Of a stretch of DNA of 7,175 nt, positions 1-5,958 are shown in pieces. Position numbers and translations under genes: made by a program. Within the stretch, counting starts at the first letter, position 1. Each line of letters begins with the position of its first letter. The stretch comes from an uncultured Intestinimonas sp. (lineage in GTDB: Bacteria; Bacillota_A; Clostridia; Oscillospirales; Oscillospiraceae). The DNA lies in NCBI GenBank assembly GCA_958435885.1, contig CAUBHZ010000090.1:1-7175 (forward strand). Direction: 5' to 3'. Under the pieces are notes generated by a model. The model saw only the letters and a program-made list of their open reading frames with translations. It was not told where the DNA came from and searched no databases.

Positions 1-1
1 G

Positions 2-403
2 ACCAAGCCCTTCAGTCCGCCGGAGCTGGTGGCCCGGGTCCGCAGCCAGCTGCGGCGGTACACCAGCCTGGGGGACGTCCACGCCGAGGGGCGCATGGAC
101 GTGATCGTCAACGGCCGCCTCACCTACGACCCGGAGGGCATGAACCTGAAGGCCGACGGCGAGCCGGTGAAGCTCACCGCCACCGAGACCCGGATCGTGG
201 ACCTCCTCATGCGGAATCTGGGCCGCATCTTCCCGGCGGAGGAGATCTACCGCCGGGTGTGGGAGGGGGAGTGCTTCGCCCCCGAGAACACGGTGATGGT
301 CCACATCCGCCGCATCCGGGAGAAGATCGAGCTCAATCCCAAGAAACCGGAATACTTGAAGGTGGTGTGGGGCATTGGTTACAAGATGGAAAAAATGGGC
401 TAG
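2..403 (+). CDS. OmpR/PhoB-family (VanR-like) response regulator, 3' part
   Basis: Partial gene: the reading frame is open from base 2, so the phospho-acceptor Asp and most of the receiver domain lie upstream of the window. The first visible residues are T-K-P-F, where the Lys is the conserved receiver Lys (codon at 5-7) and cis-Pro-Phe follows, as in CheY-like domains. After a linker (RRYTSLGDV) comes a complete winged-helix output domain: a beta strand (VNGRLTYDP), LTATETRIVDLLMRN, the recognition-helix region ENTVMVHIRRIREKIE, and the C-terminal wing ending VWGIGYKME. This is the OmpR/PhoB class, which binds DNA as a dimer after phosphorylation by its partner kinase. The kinase gene overlaps its 3' end by 29 bp, so the two are a cognate pair. 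The target genes cannot be read from the window. VanR-like describes the subfamily resemblance and is not a claim of vancomycin resistance: no vanHAX-type genes are visible. Confidence 0.93.
   Translation, partial: TKPFSPPELVARVRSQLRRYTSLGDVHAEGRMDVIVNGRLTYDPEGMNLKADGEPVKLTATETRIVDLLMRNLGRIFPAEEIYRRVWEGECFAPENTVMVHIRRIREKIELNPKKPEYLKVVWGIGYKMEKMG
358..365 (+). promoter_or_regulatory. Ribosome binding site inside the regulator gene, setting the kinase start
   Basis: GAAGGTGG lies 9 bases before the TTG at 375, within the last codons of the response regulator gene. It supports TTG 375 as the kinase start and implies translational coupling. The alternative in-frame GTG at 405 would have no comparable purine-rich site at the right distance and would remove the basic residues that precede the first membrane segment. 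Confidence 0.6.
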
Positions 404-2690
404 TGTGATCGTCCTCTTTCTGGGGTTTTATCTCACCCTGACGGGATGTGTGGGGACGTGGTACGCCGTCTGGGGGCTGGTCCCCCGGGGGCTGGGGCCG
501 GAGGTGGTTTTTCAGAGCGACTACCGGGACACGGCCTACTTCCGGCGGGAGATCACCGGCTATTTGTACGACGCGTTCAACAGCCTGGAGCGGCAGGAGA
601 CAGGGGAGCTCTGGGCCAATGCGGACCTGGACACCAACCTCCTCTACTCCGGGACCTATATGTTCGGGAGCGTCTCTGCCGCCAGCTCCAATACCCACTA
701 CGACCTGAGCCGCGGCCTGCCGGAGGGGTATGGCTTTCTCCTGGCCTTCCGGAACGGAAAGGCGATCATCACCAAGGATGGGGAGCAATTGGACGTCTAC
801 GGCGACGGCTACTATACCGACGAGAGCCAGTGGGACGTGCCGGGCTACCGCAACCGGAGCTTTGACGTCTATGACCGCTTTACCGTCTATCTGGCTGTGG
901 CCTCCCAGCCGGTGGACCACGGCTGGTGGGAGCCTATCTGGGACATGACGCAGGTGATCACCTACGTCCGGTACGGCTATCTGGGCCTGTTCGGGGTCTG
1001 GGCCGGTGCGCTGCTGTGCCTCACCCTGGCGGTGGTGCTGCGGAAGGCCCGGCGGGAGGCGAGGGCCGCCATCGCCGCCCGGACGGCCAGGGTGTGGTTC
1101 GAGGTCAAGGCCCTCTGGACCCTCCTCCCGGCCTTCCTGTTCTGGCAGTTCCTCATGGGGGGCTTTTTCTGGGGGCTCAGCGCCGCCGCCGCTGTGACGG
1201 GCCTGGTCTTCCTGATCTGCTACCCCGTCCTCCTCTACCTGACGGGGTGCGACCTGCGGCACAACAAGCAGGTCTGGAAGCACAGCCTGTGCGCCAAACT
1301 CCTCGCCGGCGGAAGGTCGGCGGCGGGCGCCCTCTCCGCCCGCCAGGCGACCGCCGCCCGGCTGGCCTCTCACATCTGGTTTGAGTGGAAGCTGCTGCTG
1401 CTCGTCTTTTTACCCTTCCCCACCCTGTGGACCCTGTCCGAACTGCGGTGGGCTGTGAACTATGTGGAGTCCTTTCTGGTCTTCCTGGCCCTGTTTGTCC
1501 TGATGGCCGGACTGTGGCTGGCCACCCTCTACGTGCTCATCTGTGACCTGCGCCACAATGAAAAGCCCTGGTGCCACGGGCTCGTTGCCGCTCTGCTTTG
1601 TGGACTGGGCCGGCTGTGGAGAATTCTCCGGGGGGCCGAGCTCTCCCAGCCACTCCGGCGGCGGTTCCTGGCCCGGATAGCGGTGGCGGTGGCGGGAGTC
1701 TTCATCCTGGCGTTCCTGGCGCTGATTATGGTGTTCGTCTACTGCTGGGACCACACGGGCCTCTCTTTCTTTGCGAGTATCCTGACCGCCCTGCTGGTGG
1801 TGCTGCTCCTGATCCTCCCCCTGGCCTGGCTGCTGGACCGGACCTGGTGCCTCCTCCAGGACCTGGTCCCCCTCACCGACCAGCTCTCCGCCCTCCGCAC
1901 CGGGGCGGCGGCCCAGCTCCTGACCCTGCCCGAGGGCTCCGATCTGGCTGCCGCCGCGGTGGACCTCAACCGGGTCCAGGAGGGTCTGCGCTCCGCCGTG
2001 GCCGAGCAGATGAAGAGCGAGCGGATGAAGGTGGAGCTCATCGCCAACGTCTCCCACGACCTGAAAACGCCCCTCACCTCGGTGGTGAGCTACGCCGCCC
2101 TGCTGGGGGAGGAGGAGAACCTGCCCCCTCATGTGAAGGACTACATCCGCATCCTCAACGAGAAGGCGAAGCGGCTCCAGGTCATGGTGCAGGACGTCTT
2201 TGAGGTGAGCAAGGCGGCCTCGGGGGAGCTGCCCCTGAGGCTGGAGCAGCTGGATCTCACCCGGCTGCTGGAGCAGACCCTGGCCGACATGGACGAGGAC
2301 ATCCGGCGCAGCGGCCTCACCTTCCGCACCACCCTGCCCGGCAGTCCGGTGTGGATCACCGCCGACGGCGACCGGCTCTACCGGGTCTTCCAGAACCTGA
2401 TCCAGAACGCCCTGCGCTACTCCCTGGAGGGGAGCCGGGTCTATATCACCCTGGAGGTCCGGGAGGGCCGGGCGGCGGCCATGGTGAAGAACACCTCCCG
2501 GGACGAGCTGCCCTCCGGGGTGGACTTCACCGCCCGGTTTGTCCGGGGGGATGTGAGCCGCACCGACGGCGGCAGCGGTCTGGGCCTGGCCATCGCCAGC
2601 AGCTTCACCGCCGCCTGCGGCGGCACCCTGCGGGTGGAGACCGACGCCGACCTCTTCACCGTGGAGGTGACCTTCCCCACCTCCGGCTGA
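375..2690 (+). CDS. Multi-pass membrane sensor histidine kinase (VanS-like), partner of the upstream regulator
   Basis: Autophosphorylating sensor kinase of 771 residues, long for this class. Residues 10-27 form a first membrane segment. About 30-195 is a soluble, probably extracytoplasmic domain rich in Tyr and Asp. Further predicted membrane segments are near 201-222, 246-266, 270-290, 340-354, 366-389, 435-456 and 464-487. A helical linker (about 490-550) leads to a HisKA domain with the H-box SHDLKTPLT, where His561 is the phosphorylated residue. The ATPase domain has the N-box NLIQNAL (Asn674, Asn678) and the G2 box GSGLGLAI (733-740). The usual DxGxG (G1) box is absent; the equivalent strand reads VKNTS (704-708) and is followed by FVRGDVSRTDGGSGLG. 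That layout resembles a VanS-like group in Firmicutes, so activity is probably retained. An internal duplication in the membrane part is described separately. The TTG start overlaps the regulator by 29 bp. The signal sensed is unknown. Confidence 0.93.
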   Translation: MVTRWKKWASVIVLFLGFYLTLTGCVGTWYAVWGLVPRGLGPEVVFQSDYRDTAYFRREITGYLYDAFNSLERQETGELWANADLDTNLLYSGTYMFGSVSAASSNTHYDLSRGLPEGYGFLLAFRNGKAIITKDGEQLDVYGDGYYTDESQWDVPGYRNRSFDVYDRFTVYLAVASQPVDHGWWEPIWDMTQVITYVRYGYLGLFGVWAGALLCLTLAVVLRKARREARAAIAARTARVWFEVKALWTLLPAFLFWQFLMGGFFWGLSAAAAVTGLVFLICYPVLLYLTGCDLRHNKQVWKHSLCAKLLAGGRSAAGALSARQATAARLASHIWFEWKLLLLVFLPFPTLWTLSELRWAVNYVESFLVFLALFVLMAGLWLATLYVLICDLRHNEKPWCHGLVAALLCGLGRLWRILRGAELSQPLRRRFLARIAVAVAGVFILAFLALIMVFVYCWDHTGLSFFASILTALLVVLLLILPLAWLLDRTWCLLQDLVPLTDQLSALRTGAAAQLLTLPEGSDLAAAAVDLNRVQEGLRSAVAEQMKSERMKVELIANVSHDLKTPLTSVVSYAALLGEEENLPPHVKDYIRILNEKAKRLQVMVQDVFEVSKAASGELPLRLEQLDLTRLLEQTLADMDEDIRRSGLTFRTTLPGSPVWITADGDRLYRVFQNLIQNALRYSLEGSRVYITLEVREGRAAAMVKNTSRDELPSGVDFTARFVRGDVSRTDGGSGLGLAIASSFTAACGGTLRVETDADLFTVEVTFPTSG
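1095..1559 (+). repeat. Internal duplication of a two-helix membrane module in the histidine kinase
   Basis: Kinase residues 241-297 and 335-395 are diverged copies of one unit. Copy 1 starts WFEVKALWTLLP and ends CDLRHNKQVWKHSL. Copy 2 starts WFEWKLLLLVFLP and ends CDLRHNEKPWCHGL. Between these ends each copy has two hydrophobic stretches. The six-residue block CDLRHN is identical in both (codons 1248-1265 and 1542-1559) although the DNA differs at wobble positions, which points to an old duplication held by selection rather than a recent one. Spacing between the copies is 94-98 residues. Confidence 0.75.
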
Positions 2691-2703
2691 CGAAAACAGG
2701 GGG

Positions 2704-2732
2704 TGGGCAACAAGGCGCCCATGTGGTATACT
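2704..2732 (+). promoter_or_regulatory. Candidate promoter for the acetyltransferase gene, overlapping the upstream terminator
   Basis: A TGGGCA -35 (2704-2709, four of six matches to TTGACA) is followed by 17 bp and a TATACT -10 (2727-2732, five of six). A TG one base upstream (2724-2725) makes it an extended -10. The predicted start of transcription is near 2739, giving a leader of about 37 bases before ATG 2776. The -10 lies at the top of the terminator hairpin. Confidence 0.45.
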
Positions 2733-2757
2733 GAATGTACACCACATGGGCGCTTTT
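2712..2757 (+). terminator. Rho-independent terminator after the two-component operon
   Basis: A perfect 13-bp inverted repeat, GCGCCCATGTGGT (2715-2727) and its complement (2741-2753), begins 24 bases after the kinase stop. Outside it, AAG (2712-2714) can pair with TTT (2754-2756) including one G-U. Inside it, after one A-C mismatch, TAC/GTA pairs around a TGAAT loop. A short T run (2754-2757) follows. The U tract is only four bases, so termination may be incomplete. The hairpin could also serve as a protein-binding inverted repeat. Confidence 0.65.
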
Positions 2758-2775
2758 GCGCGGAAAGGAAAGCCT

Positions 2776-3048
2776 ATGGAATTCATCTACGAGGCCGAGC
2801 GGATCTACCTCAAGGACGAGGCCGGACGTATGGCGGCCCAGGTCACCTTCCACCAGCGGTCCGACCGGGCCATGTCCATCGACCATACCTACGTTTCCCT
2901 GGAGCTGCGGGGACAGGGGACGGCGGGAAAACTGATGGCCGCCGCGGCCAGGCGCTTCCGGCAGCGGGAGCTGAAGGTGGTGCCGGTGTGTTCCTACGCT
3001 GTGTCCTGGTTTCAGGACCATCCGGAGGAAGCGGACCTTTTGAAGTGA
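2776..3048 (+). CDS. Small GNAT-fold N-acetyltransferase, YjdJ/NATD1 type
   Basis: A 90-residue protein that matches the length of the compact YjdJ/NATD1 (COG2388) family, single-domain GNAT proteins of largely unknown substrate. Visible features are the central strand IDHTYVSLELRG, the acetyl-CoA pyrophosphate-binding loop RGQGTAGKL (45-53), the following helix (to about 64), and the family's C-terminal block KVVPVCSYAVSWFQDHPEEADLL. ATG 2776 is preceded by AAAGGA (2764-2769) at 6 bases. An in-frame ATG at 2746 lies inside the terminator stem and has no ribosome binding site, so it is not used here. The gene is 52 bp upstream of the cyclodeaminase-like gene with no terminator between them, so the two are probably cotranscribed. 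Nothing in the sequence indicates the acetyl acceptor. Confidence 0.87.
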   Translation: MEFIYEAERIYLKDEAGRMAAQVTFHQRSDRAMSIDHTYVSLELRGQGTAGKLMAAAARRFRQRELKVVPVCSYAVSWFQDHPEEADLLK

Positions 3049-3100
3049 CTCCGCCGCTGCACATGCAGAAAAGAAAATTTAAGAAGGAGAGATCTGGAAC

Positions 3101-4189
3101 ATGAGCTTTGTACTGCCCGCGTACCACGCCCCCGACTTTGCCGCCCTGGGCCTCGGCGAGGCCCCCGATGTGTCTTTGCTCCCCGCCCCCAAGGACGGGG
3201 TGGTGCCCGAAGGGTACCACGCCACCACCATGTTCCCGGAGTATTTCCGCCTGGGCGGCCGCTGGGTGCTGGCCCAGGAGAGCCGCATGGATTGCGTGGC
3301 CGTCTGCCGGGACGGCAATGTCTCCATCGTGGAGTTCCGCAATGTGAAGGCAGGGGACCCGGTGGCGGTGGGCCGCACCGAGGACGGCAGCCAGGGCATT
3401 TACGTCCACACCACCGGCTTTGAAGAGGAGCAGAGGGGCGAGGGGGAGGCCTTTTCCTTCCGCCAGGGCCGCAGCCGCGAGACGGCCTACTCCATGGACT
3501 ACGACTCCATGTATGAGCTCCTCCGCCACGAGCGGGAGCACGGCAATATCCTGTGGGTCATGGGTCCCGCCTGCACCTTTGACGCCGACGCCCGCTCCGC
3601 CTTCGCCGCCCTGGTGCGGGAGGGCTTTGTGGACGGGGTGCTGGGGGGCAACGCCCTAGCCACCCACGACCTGGAGGCCGGCTGCCGGGGCACCGCCCTG
3701 GGCCAGGACATCTACACCCAGCGCAGCCAGCCCAACGGCCACTACAACCACATCGACACCATCAACGACGTCCGCCGCTTGGGGTCCATCCAGGCCTTTG
3801 TGGACTCCGGCGCCGTGAAGGACGGCATCATCTACGAGTGCGTGAAGAAGGGCGTCCCCTTTGTGCTGGTGGGCTCCGTCCGGGACGACGGTCCCCTGCC
3901 CGAGGTGTACGGCAACGTGTACGAGGGCCAGGACGCCATGCGCAATCTCATCCGGAAGGCCACCACCATCATCTGCATGGCCTCCACCCTCCATACCGTG
4001 GCTACCGGCAACATGACCCCCTGCTACCGGGTGGTGGACGGGGTGGTCCGCCCCCTCTACTTCTACTCGGTGGACATCTCCGAGTTCGCCGTCAACAAGC
4101 TCCGGGACCGGGGCAGCCTGACGGTCAAGACCATCGTCACCAACGTCCAGGACTTCATCGTCCACGTGAAGAACGGGGTCTGCGGCTGA
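3101..4189 (+). CDS. LOR/SDH-family protein, probable ornithine cyclodeaminase (TIGR00300-like)
   Basis: A 362-residue protein resembling the archaeal ornithine cyclodeaminase family (TIGR00300) and the C-terminal part of cyanobacterial AgrE/ArgZ. Known members use bound NAD to convert ornithine to proline plus ammonia. This family is not related to the common mu-crystallin-type ornithine cyclodeaminase. The N-terminal part (about 1-145) holds the family's conserved region, including GRTEDGSQGIYVH and RSRETAYSMDYDSMYELL. The Rossmann-like part begins at ILWVMGPACT (150-159), then GGNALATHD (182-190), GTALGQDIY, GHYNHIDTIND, GSVRDDGPLPEV (258-269), and VDISEFAVNKLRDRGS (324-339). AAGGAG (3084-3089) lies 11 bases before the ATG. 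The protein is full length with a clean stop and is followed at once by a strong terminator. No other arginine or proline gene is in view, so the reaction is inferred from the family; a related amino-acid or imine substrate is possible. Confidence 0.82.
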   Translation: MSFVLPAYHAPDFAALGLGEAPDVSLLPAPKDGVVPEGYHATTMFPEYFRLGGRWVLAQESRMDCVAVCRDGNVSIVEFRNVKAGDPVAVGRTEDGSQGIYVHTTGFEEEQRGEGEAFSFRQGRSRETAYSMDYDSMYELLRHEREHGNILWVMGPACTFDADARSAFAALVREGFVDGVLGGNALATHDLEAGCRGTALGQDIYTQRSQPNGHYNHIDTINDVRRLGSIQAFVDSGAVKDGIIYECVKKGVPFVLVGSVRDDGPLPEVYGNVYEGQDAMRNLIRKATTIICMASTLHTVATGNMTPCYRVVDGVVRPLYFYSVDISEFAVNKLRDRGSLTVKTIVTNVQDFIVHVKNGVCG

Positions 4190-4198
4190 GCTTCCTAC

Positions 4199-4240
4199 AT
4201 AAAAAACCGGCGTGCGCACTTGCACACGCCGGTTTTTTAT
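4199..4240. terminator. Bidirectional rho-independent terminator between converging genes
   Basis: CCGGCGTG (4207-4214) pairs with CACGCCGG (4225-4232). The stem continues inward past a C-A mismatch with GC/GC. Outside, ATAAAAAA and TTTTTTAT flank it, giving a T run on both strands. It starts 10 bases after the cyclodeaminase-like stop and ends 2 bases before the nucleotidyltransferase stop on the minus strand, so it serves both transcripts. Confidence 0.93.
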
Positions 4241-4241
4241 G

Positions 4242-5168
4242 TTATTCGCCCCACAGGTTTGCGGGGTAGAGCCCCTCTTGGGTCATCCGGGCGATGGCGG
4301 CCACCACCACCGGCTTGTCCTCGTGGTAGGTGACGCCGTACCAGCGGTCCCGGCTGCGCAGGACCTTCACCCGGGCCTTGCCCTCGCCGATGAGGGCGCT
4401 CACCACGCTGGGCAGGAAGTACTCCCCCTTGATGGGGTCGTCCTTCAGCGTCCGGTCCAGGAAGGCGGGGAAACGGGCCTCCGCCTCGGTGAGGAAGCTG
4501 CGGGTGAAGCCCCACAGGTTCATGGACACGATGGTGTCCCCGGCCAGATGCTGCCAGGTCTGTCCGCCGTCCTGGGTGGAGCGGGCGTCCTCCCCGTCCT
4601 TTTCGATGTGGGTGTGCTCGGTGACGCTCCGGAGGAAGTGATCCTCCGTCTCCACGCAGACGCCACGGGCCACGTGGCCGTGCTCGGTGACGGTGTTCCC
4701 CAGCAGGTAGCCCACCATGGCGTACTCATAGCAGCCGGGGCGATCTTCATGGGTGGAGAGGTAGTCGTACATCTCCCGAAAGGCCTCGGGGCCGTAGTAG
4801 TCGTCGGAGTTGATGACGGCGAAGGGACCGTCCACCACCTTGCGGGCGGCCAGGATGGCGTGGCAGGTGCCCCAGGGCTTCACCCGGCCCTCGGGGACCG
4901 TATAGCCCTCGGGCAGGTCGTCCAGCTCCTGATAGGCGTAGCGCACGTCCATGACCTTGCTCAGCCGGTCGCCGATGCCGGCCTTGAAGGTCTCCTCAAT
5001 GGCGTGCTTGATGACGAAGACCACCGTCTCAAATCCCGCCCGCCGGGCGTCGTAGATGGAGTAGTCGATGATGAGCTGGCCGTGTTCCCCCACCGGGTCC
5101 AGCTGCTTGAGGCCGCCGTACCGGCTGCCCATGCCGGCGGCCATCACCACCAAAACAGGTTTCTGCAT
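4242..5168 (-). CDS. Sugar-phosphate-type nucleotidyltransferase (NTP_transferase fold), substrate unknown
   Basis: A 308-residue protein with the Rossmann-like nucleotidyltransferase fold of glucose-1-phosphate uridylyl/thymidylyltransferases, which join an NTP to a phosphorylated sugar or alcohol. The N-terminal signature VVMAAGMGSRYGGLKQLDP (7-25) is the nucleotide-binding loop, with Arg16 and Lys21 as likely phosphate contacts. KPWGTCHAILAAR (97-109) lies near the base-binding site. NSDDYYG (120-126) supplies the metal-binding acidic residues. The region after 150 (GHVARGVCVE, NLWGFT, KGEYFLPSVV) is typical of the sugar-binding half. There is no C-terminal left-handed beta helix, so it is not a GlmU/GlmM-type fusion. 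Start: AAGGAGG (5183-5177) stands 8 bases before ATG 5168; an upstream in-frame GTG (5201) would add 11 polar residues and lacks this site. It lies 74 bp downstream of the Crp/Fnr-like gene on the same strand. The substrate cannot be read from the sequence. Confidence 0.85.
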   Translation of the reverse strand: MQKPVLVVMAAGMGSRYGGLKQLDPVGEHGQLIIDYSIYDARRAGFETVVFVIKHAIEETFKAGIGDRLSKVMDVRYAYQELDDLPEGYTVPEGRVKPWGTCHAILAARKVVDGPFAVINSDDYYGPEAFREMYDYLSTHEDRPGCYEYAMVGYLLGNTVTEHGHVARGVCVETEDHFLRSVTEHTHIEKDGEDARSTQDGGQTWQHLAGDTIVSMNLWGFTRSFLTEAEARFPAFLDRTLKDDPIKGEYFLPSVVSALIGEGKARVKVLRSRDRWYGVTYHEDKPVVVAAIARMTQEGLYPANLWGE

Positions 5169-5187
5169 GTTCGTATCCTCCTTGTGT

Positions 5188-5204
5188 TCCGTGTCTCTCA
5201 CGGA
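5188..5204 (-). promoter_or_regulatory. Short inverted repeat in the nucleotidyltransferase leader
   Basis: TCCGTG and CACGGA form a perfect 6-bp inverted repeat around a 5-base spacer, just upstream of the AAGGAGG ribosome binding site. It could be a small leader hairpin or an operator overlapping the predicted start of transcription. There is no T run on the minus-strand side, so it is not a terminator. Confidence 0.3.
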
Positions 5205-5205
5205 T

Positions 5206-5234
5206 ATTGTACACGCTGGGGCGGAAAAAGGGAA
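5206..5234 (-). promoter_or_regulatory. Weak candidate promoter for the nucleotidyltransferase gene
   Basis: On the minus strand TACAAT (5211-5206, five of six matches to TATAAT) follows, after 17 bp, a poor -35 TTCCCT (5234-5229, three of six). Predicted start of transcription is near 5199. The 74-bp spacer after the regulator gene leaves room for an independent promoter, but read-through from the regulator gene is equally possible. Confidence 0.3.
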
Positions 5235-5242
5235 GAGCCGGT

Positions 5243-5929
5243 TCAGAGCTCCTCCTCAGGGAGGCGGAGGAGCTTGAAGCGGTTCCGGTGGGTCTCCAGC
5301 ACCCCCTCGTCCCGGAGCCGGGAGAGGACGGCGGACATGGCGCTGCGCTCCACGCACAGGTAGTCGGCCAGCTCCTGCCGCCCGAAGGGGATGGTGAACT
5401 CCGTCCCACCGGCCATGGCGGCCTGCTCCGAGAGGTAGGAGAGGAGCTTCCCCCGGGTGGAACGGCGGGAGAGGTGGACCATCCGGCGGTTGAGGGCCAG
5501 GTTCTTCCAGGCCAGCACACCCAGCAGGTTGCTCACCAGCCGGGTGTGGAAGGGACAGCCGTTGGGGCAGGTCTGCACCACCTTCCGGAGGTCCATCAGC
5601 AGCACGGCGCAGTCCTCGGCGGCCAGCACGGTCACCGGCAGGCCGCCGGGCAGGGCGGGGGCACAGGCGAAGGTCTCGGCAAAGAGCTCCCCCGGTTCCA
5701 GCTCGGCCAGGAGGGCCCGGCTGCCGGAGAACTCCTCCCGCACCACTCTGACCCGGCCGGAGAGCACCAGCCCCATCTGACCGGCGGGCGTTCCCGCCAG
5801 CAGGATGGCCGCCCCGGCGCTGTAGCGCCGGGCGCCGCCCCCCAGACAGGGGATGAGCTGCTCCAGCTCCTCCGGCGCGATGCCCCGGAAGAGGGGAGAG
5901 CGGAGGAGAATTTCCAGATATTTTTTCAT
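5243..5929 (-). CDS. Crp/Fnr-family transcriptional regulator
   Basis: A 228-residue DNA-binding regulator. Residues about 13-115 form the cyclic-nucleotide-binding-like beta barrel (SPLFRGIAPEELEQL, then LVLSGRVRVV, then LEPGELFAE). About 127-160 is the dimer helix (RLVSNLLGVLAWKNLALNRRM). Residues 160-222 form the Crp-type helix-turn-helix, with FGRQELADYLCVERSAMSAVL as helix-turn-helix core and LSRLRDEGVLE after it. Cysteines are at 28, 89, 107, 121, 125 and 192; C121-x3-C125-x2-H128 (CPNGCPFH) resembles a motif I recall in clostridial members and might bind metal or sense redox state. The Fnr-type N-terminal cysteine cluster is absent, and I see no clear cAMP-binding RxS signature in the barrel. 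AGGAG (5940-5936) is 6 bases before the ATG. It is divergent from the flavoprotein/ferredoxin genes, with a Fnr-like palindrome between, so local control and autoregulation are likely. An HcpR-like role is possible but unproven. Confidence 0.9.
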   Translation of the reverse strand: MKKYLEILLRSPLFRGIAPEELEQLIPCLGGGARRYSAGAAILLAGTPAGQMGLVLSGRVRVVREEFSGSRALLAELEPGELFAETFACAPALPGGLPVTVLAAEDCAVLLMDLRKVVQTCPNGCPFHTRLVSNLLGVLAWKNLALNRRMVHLSRRSTRGKLLSYLSEQAAMAGGTEFTIPFGRQELADYLCVERSAMSAVLSRLRDEGVLETHRNRFKLLRLPEEEL

Positions 5930-5944
5930 GGCAGGCTCCTGTTC

Positions 5945-5958
5945 GTTGGAATTCCAAC
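5945..5958. promoter_or_regulatory. Perfect 14-bp palindrome, probable Crp/Fnr-type operator
   Basis: GTTGGAATTCCAAC is identical on both strands. Read as GTTGG-AATT-CCAAC it has the 5-4-5 layout of Crp/Fnr-family sites (Fnr: TTGAT-N4-ATCAA). It sits between the regulator gene and the divergent flavoprotein operon. Its centre, 5951.5, is at -41.5 of the plus-strand promoter assigned here, and about +16.5 in the minus-strand transcript. Confidence 0.75.

Noticed and set aside
333..1373. A 346-codon minus-strand open frame opposite the kinase N-terminal half
   Set aside because: Pro/Gly/Arg-rich and antisense to a convincing membrane and sensor region; explained by base composition.
2..2690. 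Vancomycin resistance two-component system (vanRS) as an assignment
   Set aside because: Only subfamily resemblance is visible; the sensor part is different and much longer and no vanHAX-type genes are in the window.
2746..2775. Upstream ATG for the acetyltransferase
   Set aside because: It lies in the right arm of the terminator stem with no ribosome binding site, and the added residues are outside the usual family length.
1410..2786. A 458-codon minus-strand open frame opposite the kinase catalytic domains
   Set aside because: Gln/Gly/His-rich shadow of a gene with clear H-, N- and G-box motifs; no ribosome binding site and no family resemblance.
3049..3100. Possible promoter or terminator between the acetyltransferase and the cyclodeaminase-like gene
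   Set aside because: Only a 5-bp CTGCA/TGCAG repeat without a T run and an A/T-rich stretch are present; no -35/-10 pair with proper spacing was found beyond the ribosome binding site.
5169..5201. Upstream GTG start for the nucleotidyltransferase
   Set aside because: The extra 11 residues are polar and sit before the normal first strand, while AAGGAGG is placed correctly for ATG 5168.
4212..5363. A 383-codon open frame on the plus strand, longer than the gene opposite it
   Set aside because: It is antisense to the nucleotidyltransferase, reads as low-complexity Gly/Val/His/Ala-rich protein with no recognisable motif, begins inside the terminator and has no ribosome binding site. High G+C makes such long antisense frames common.
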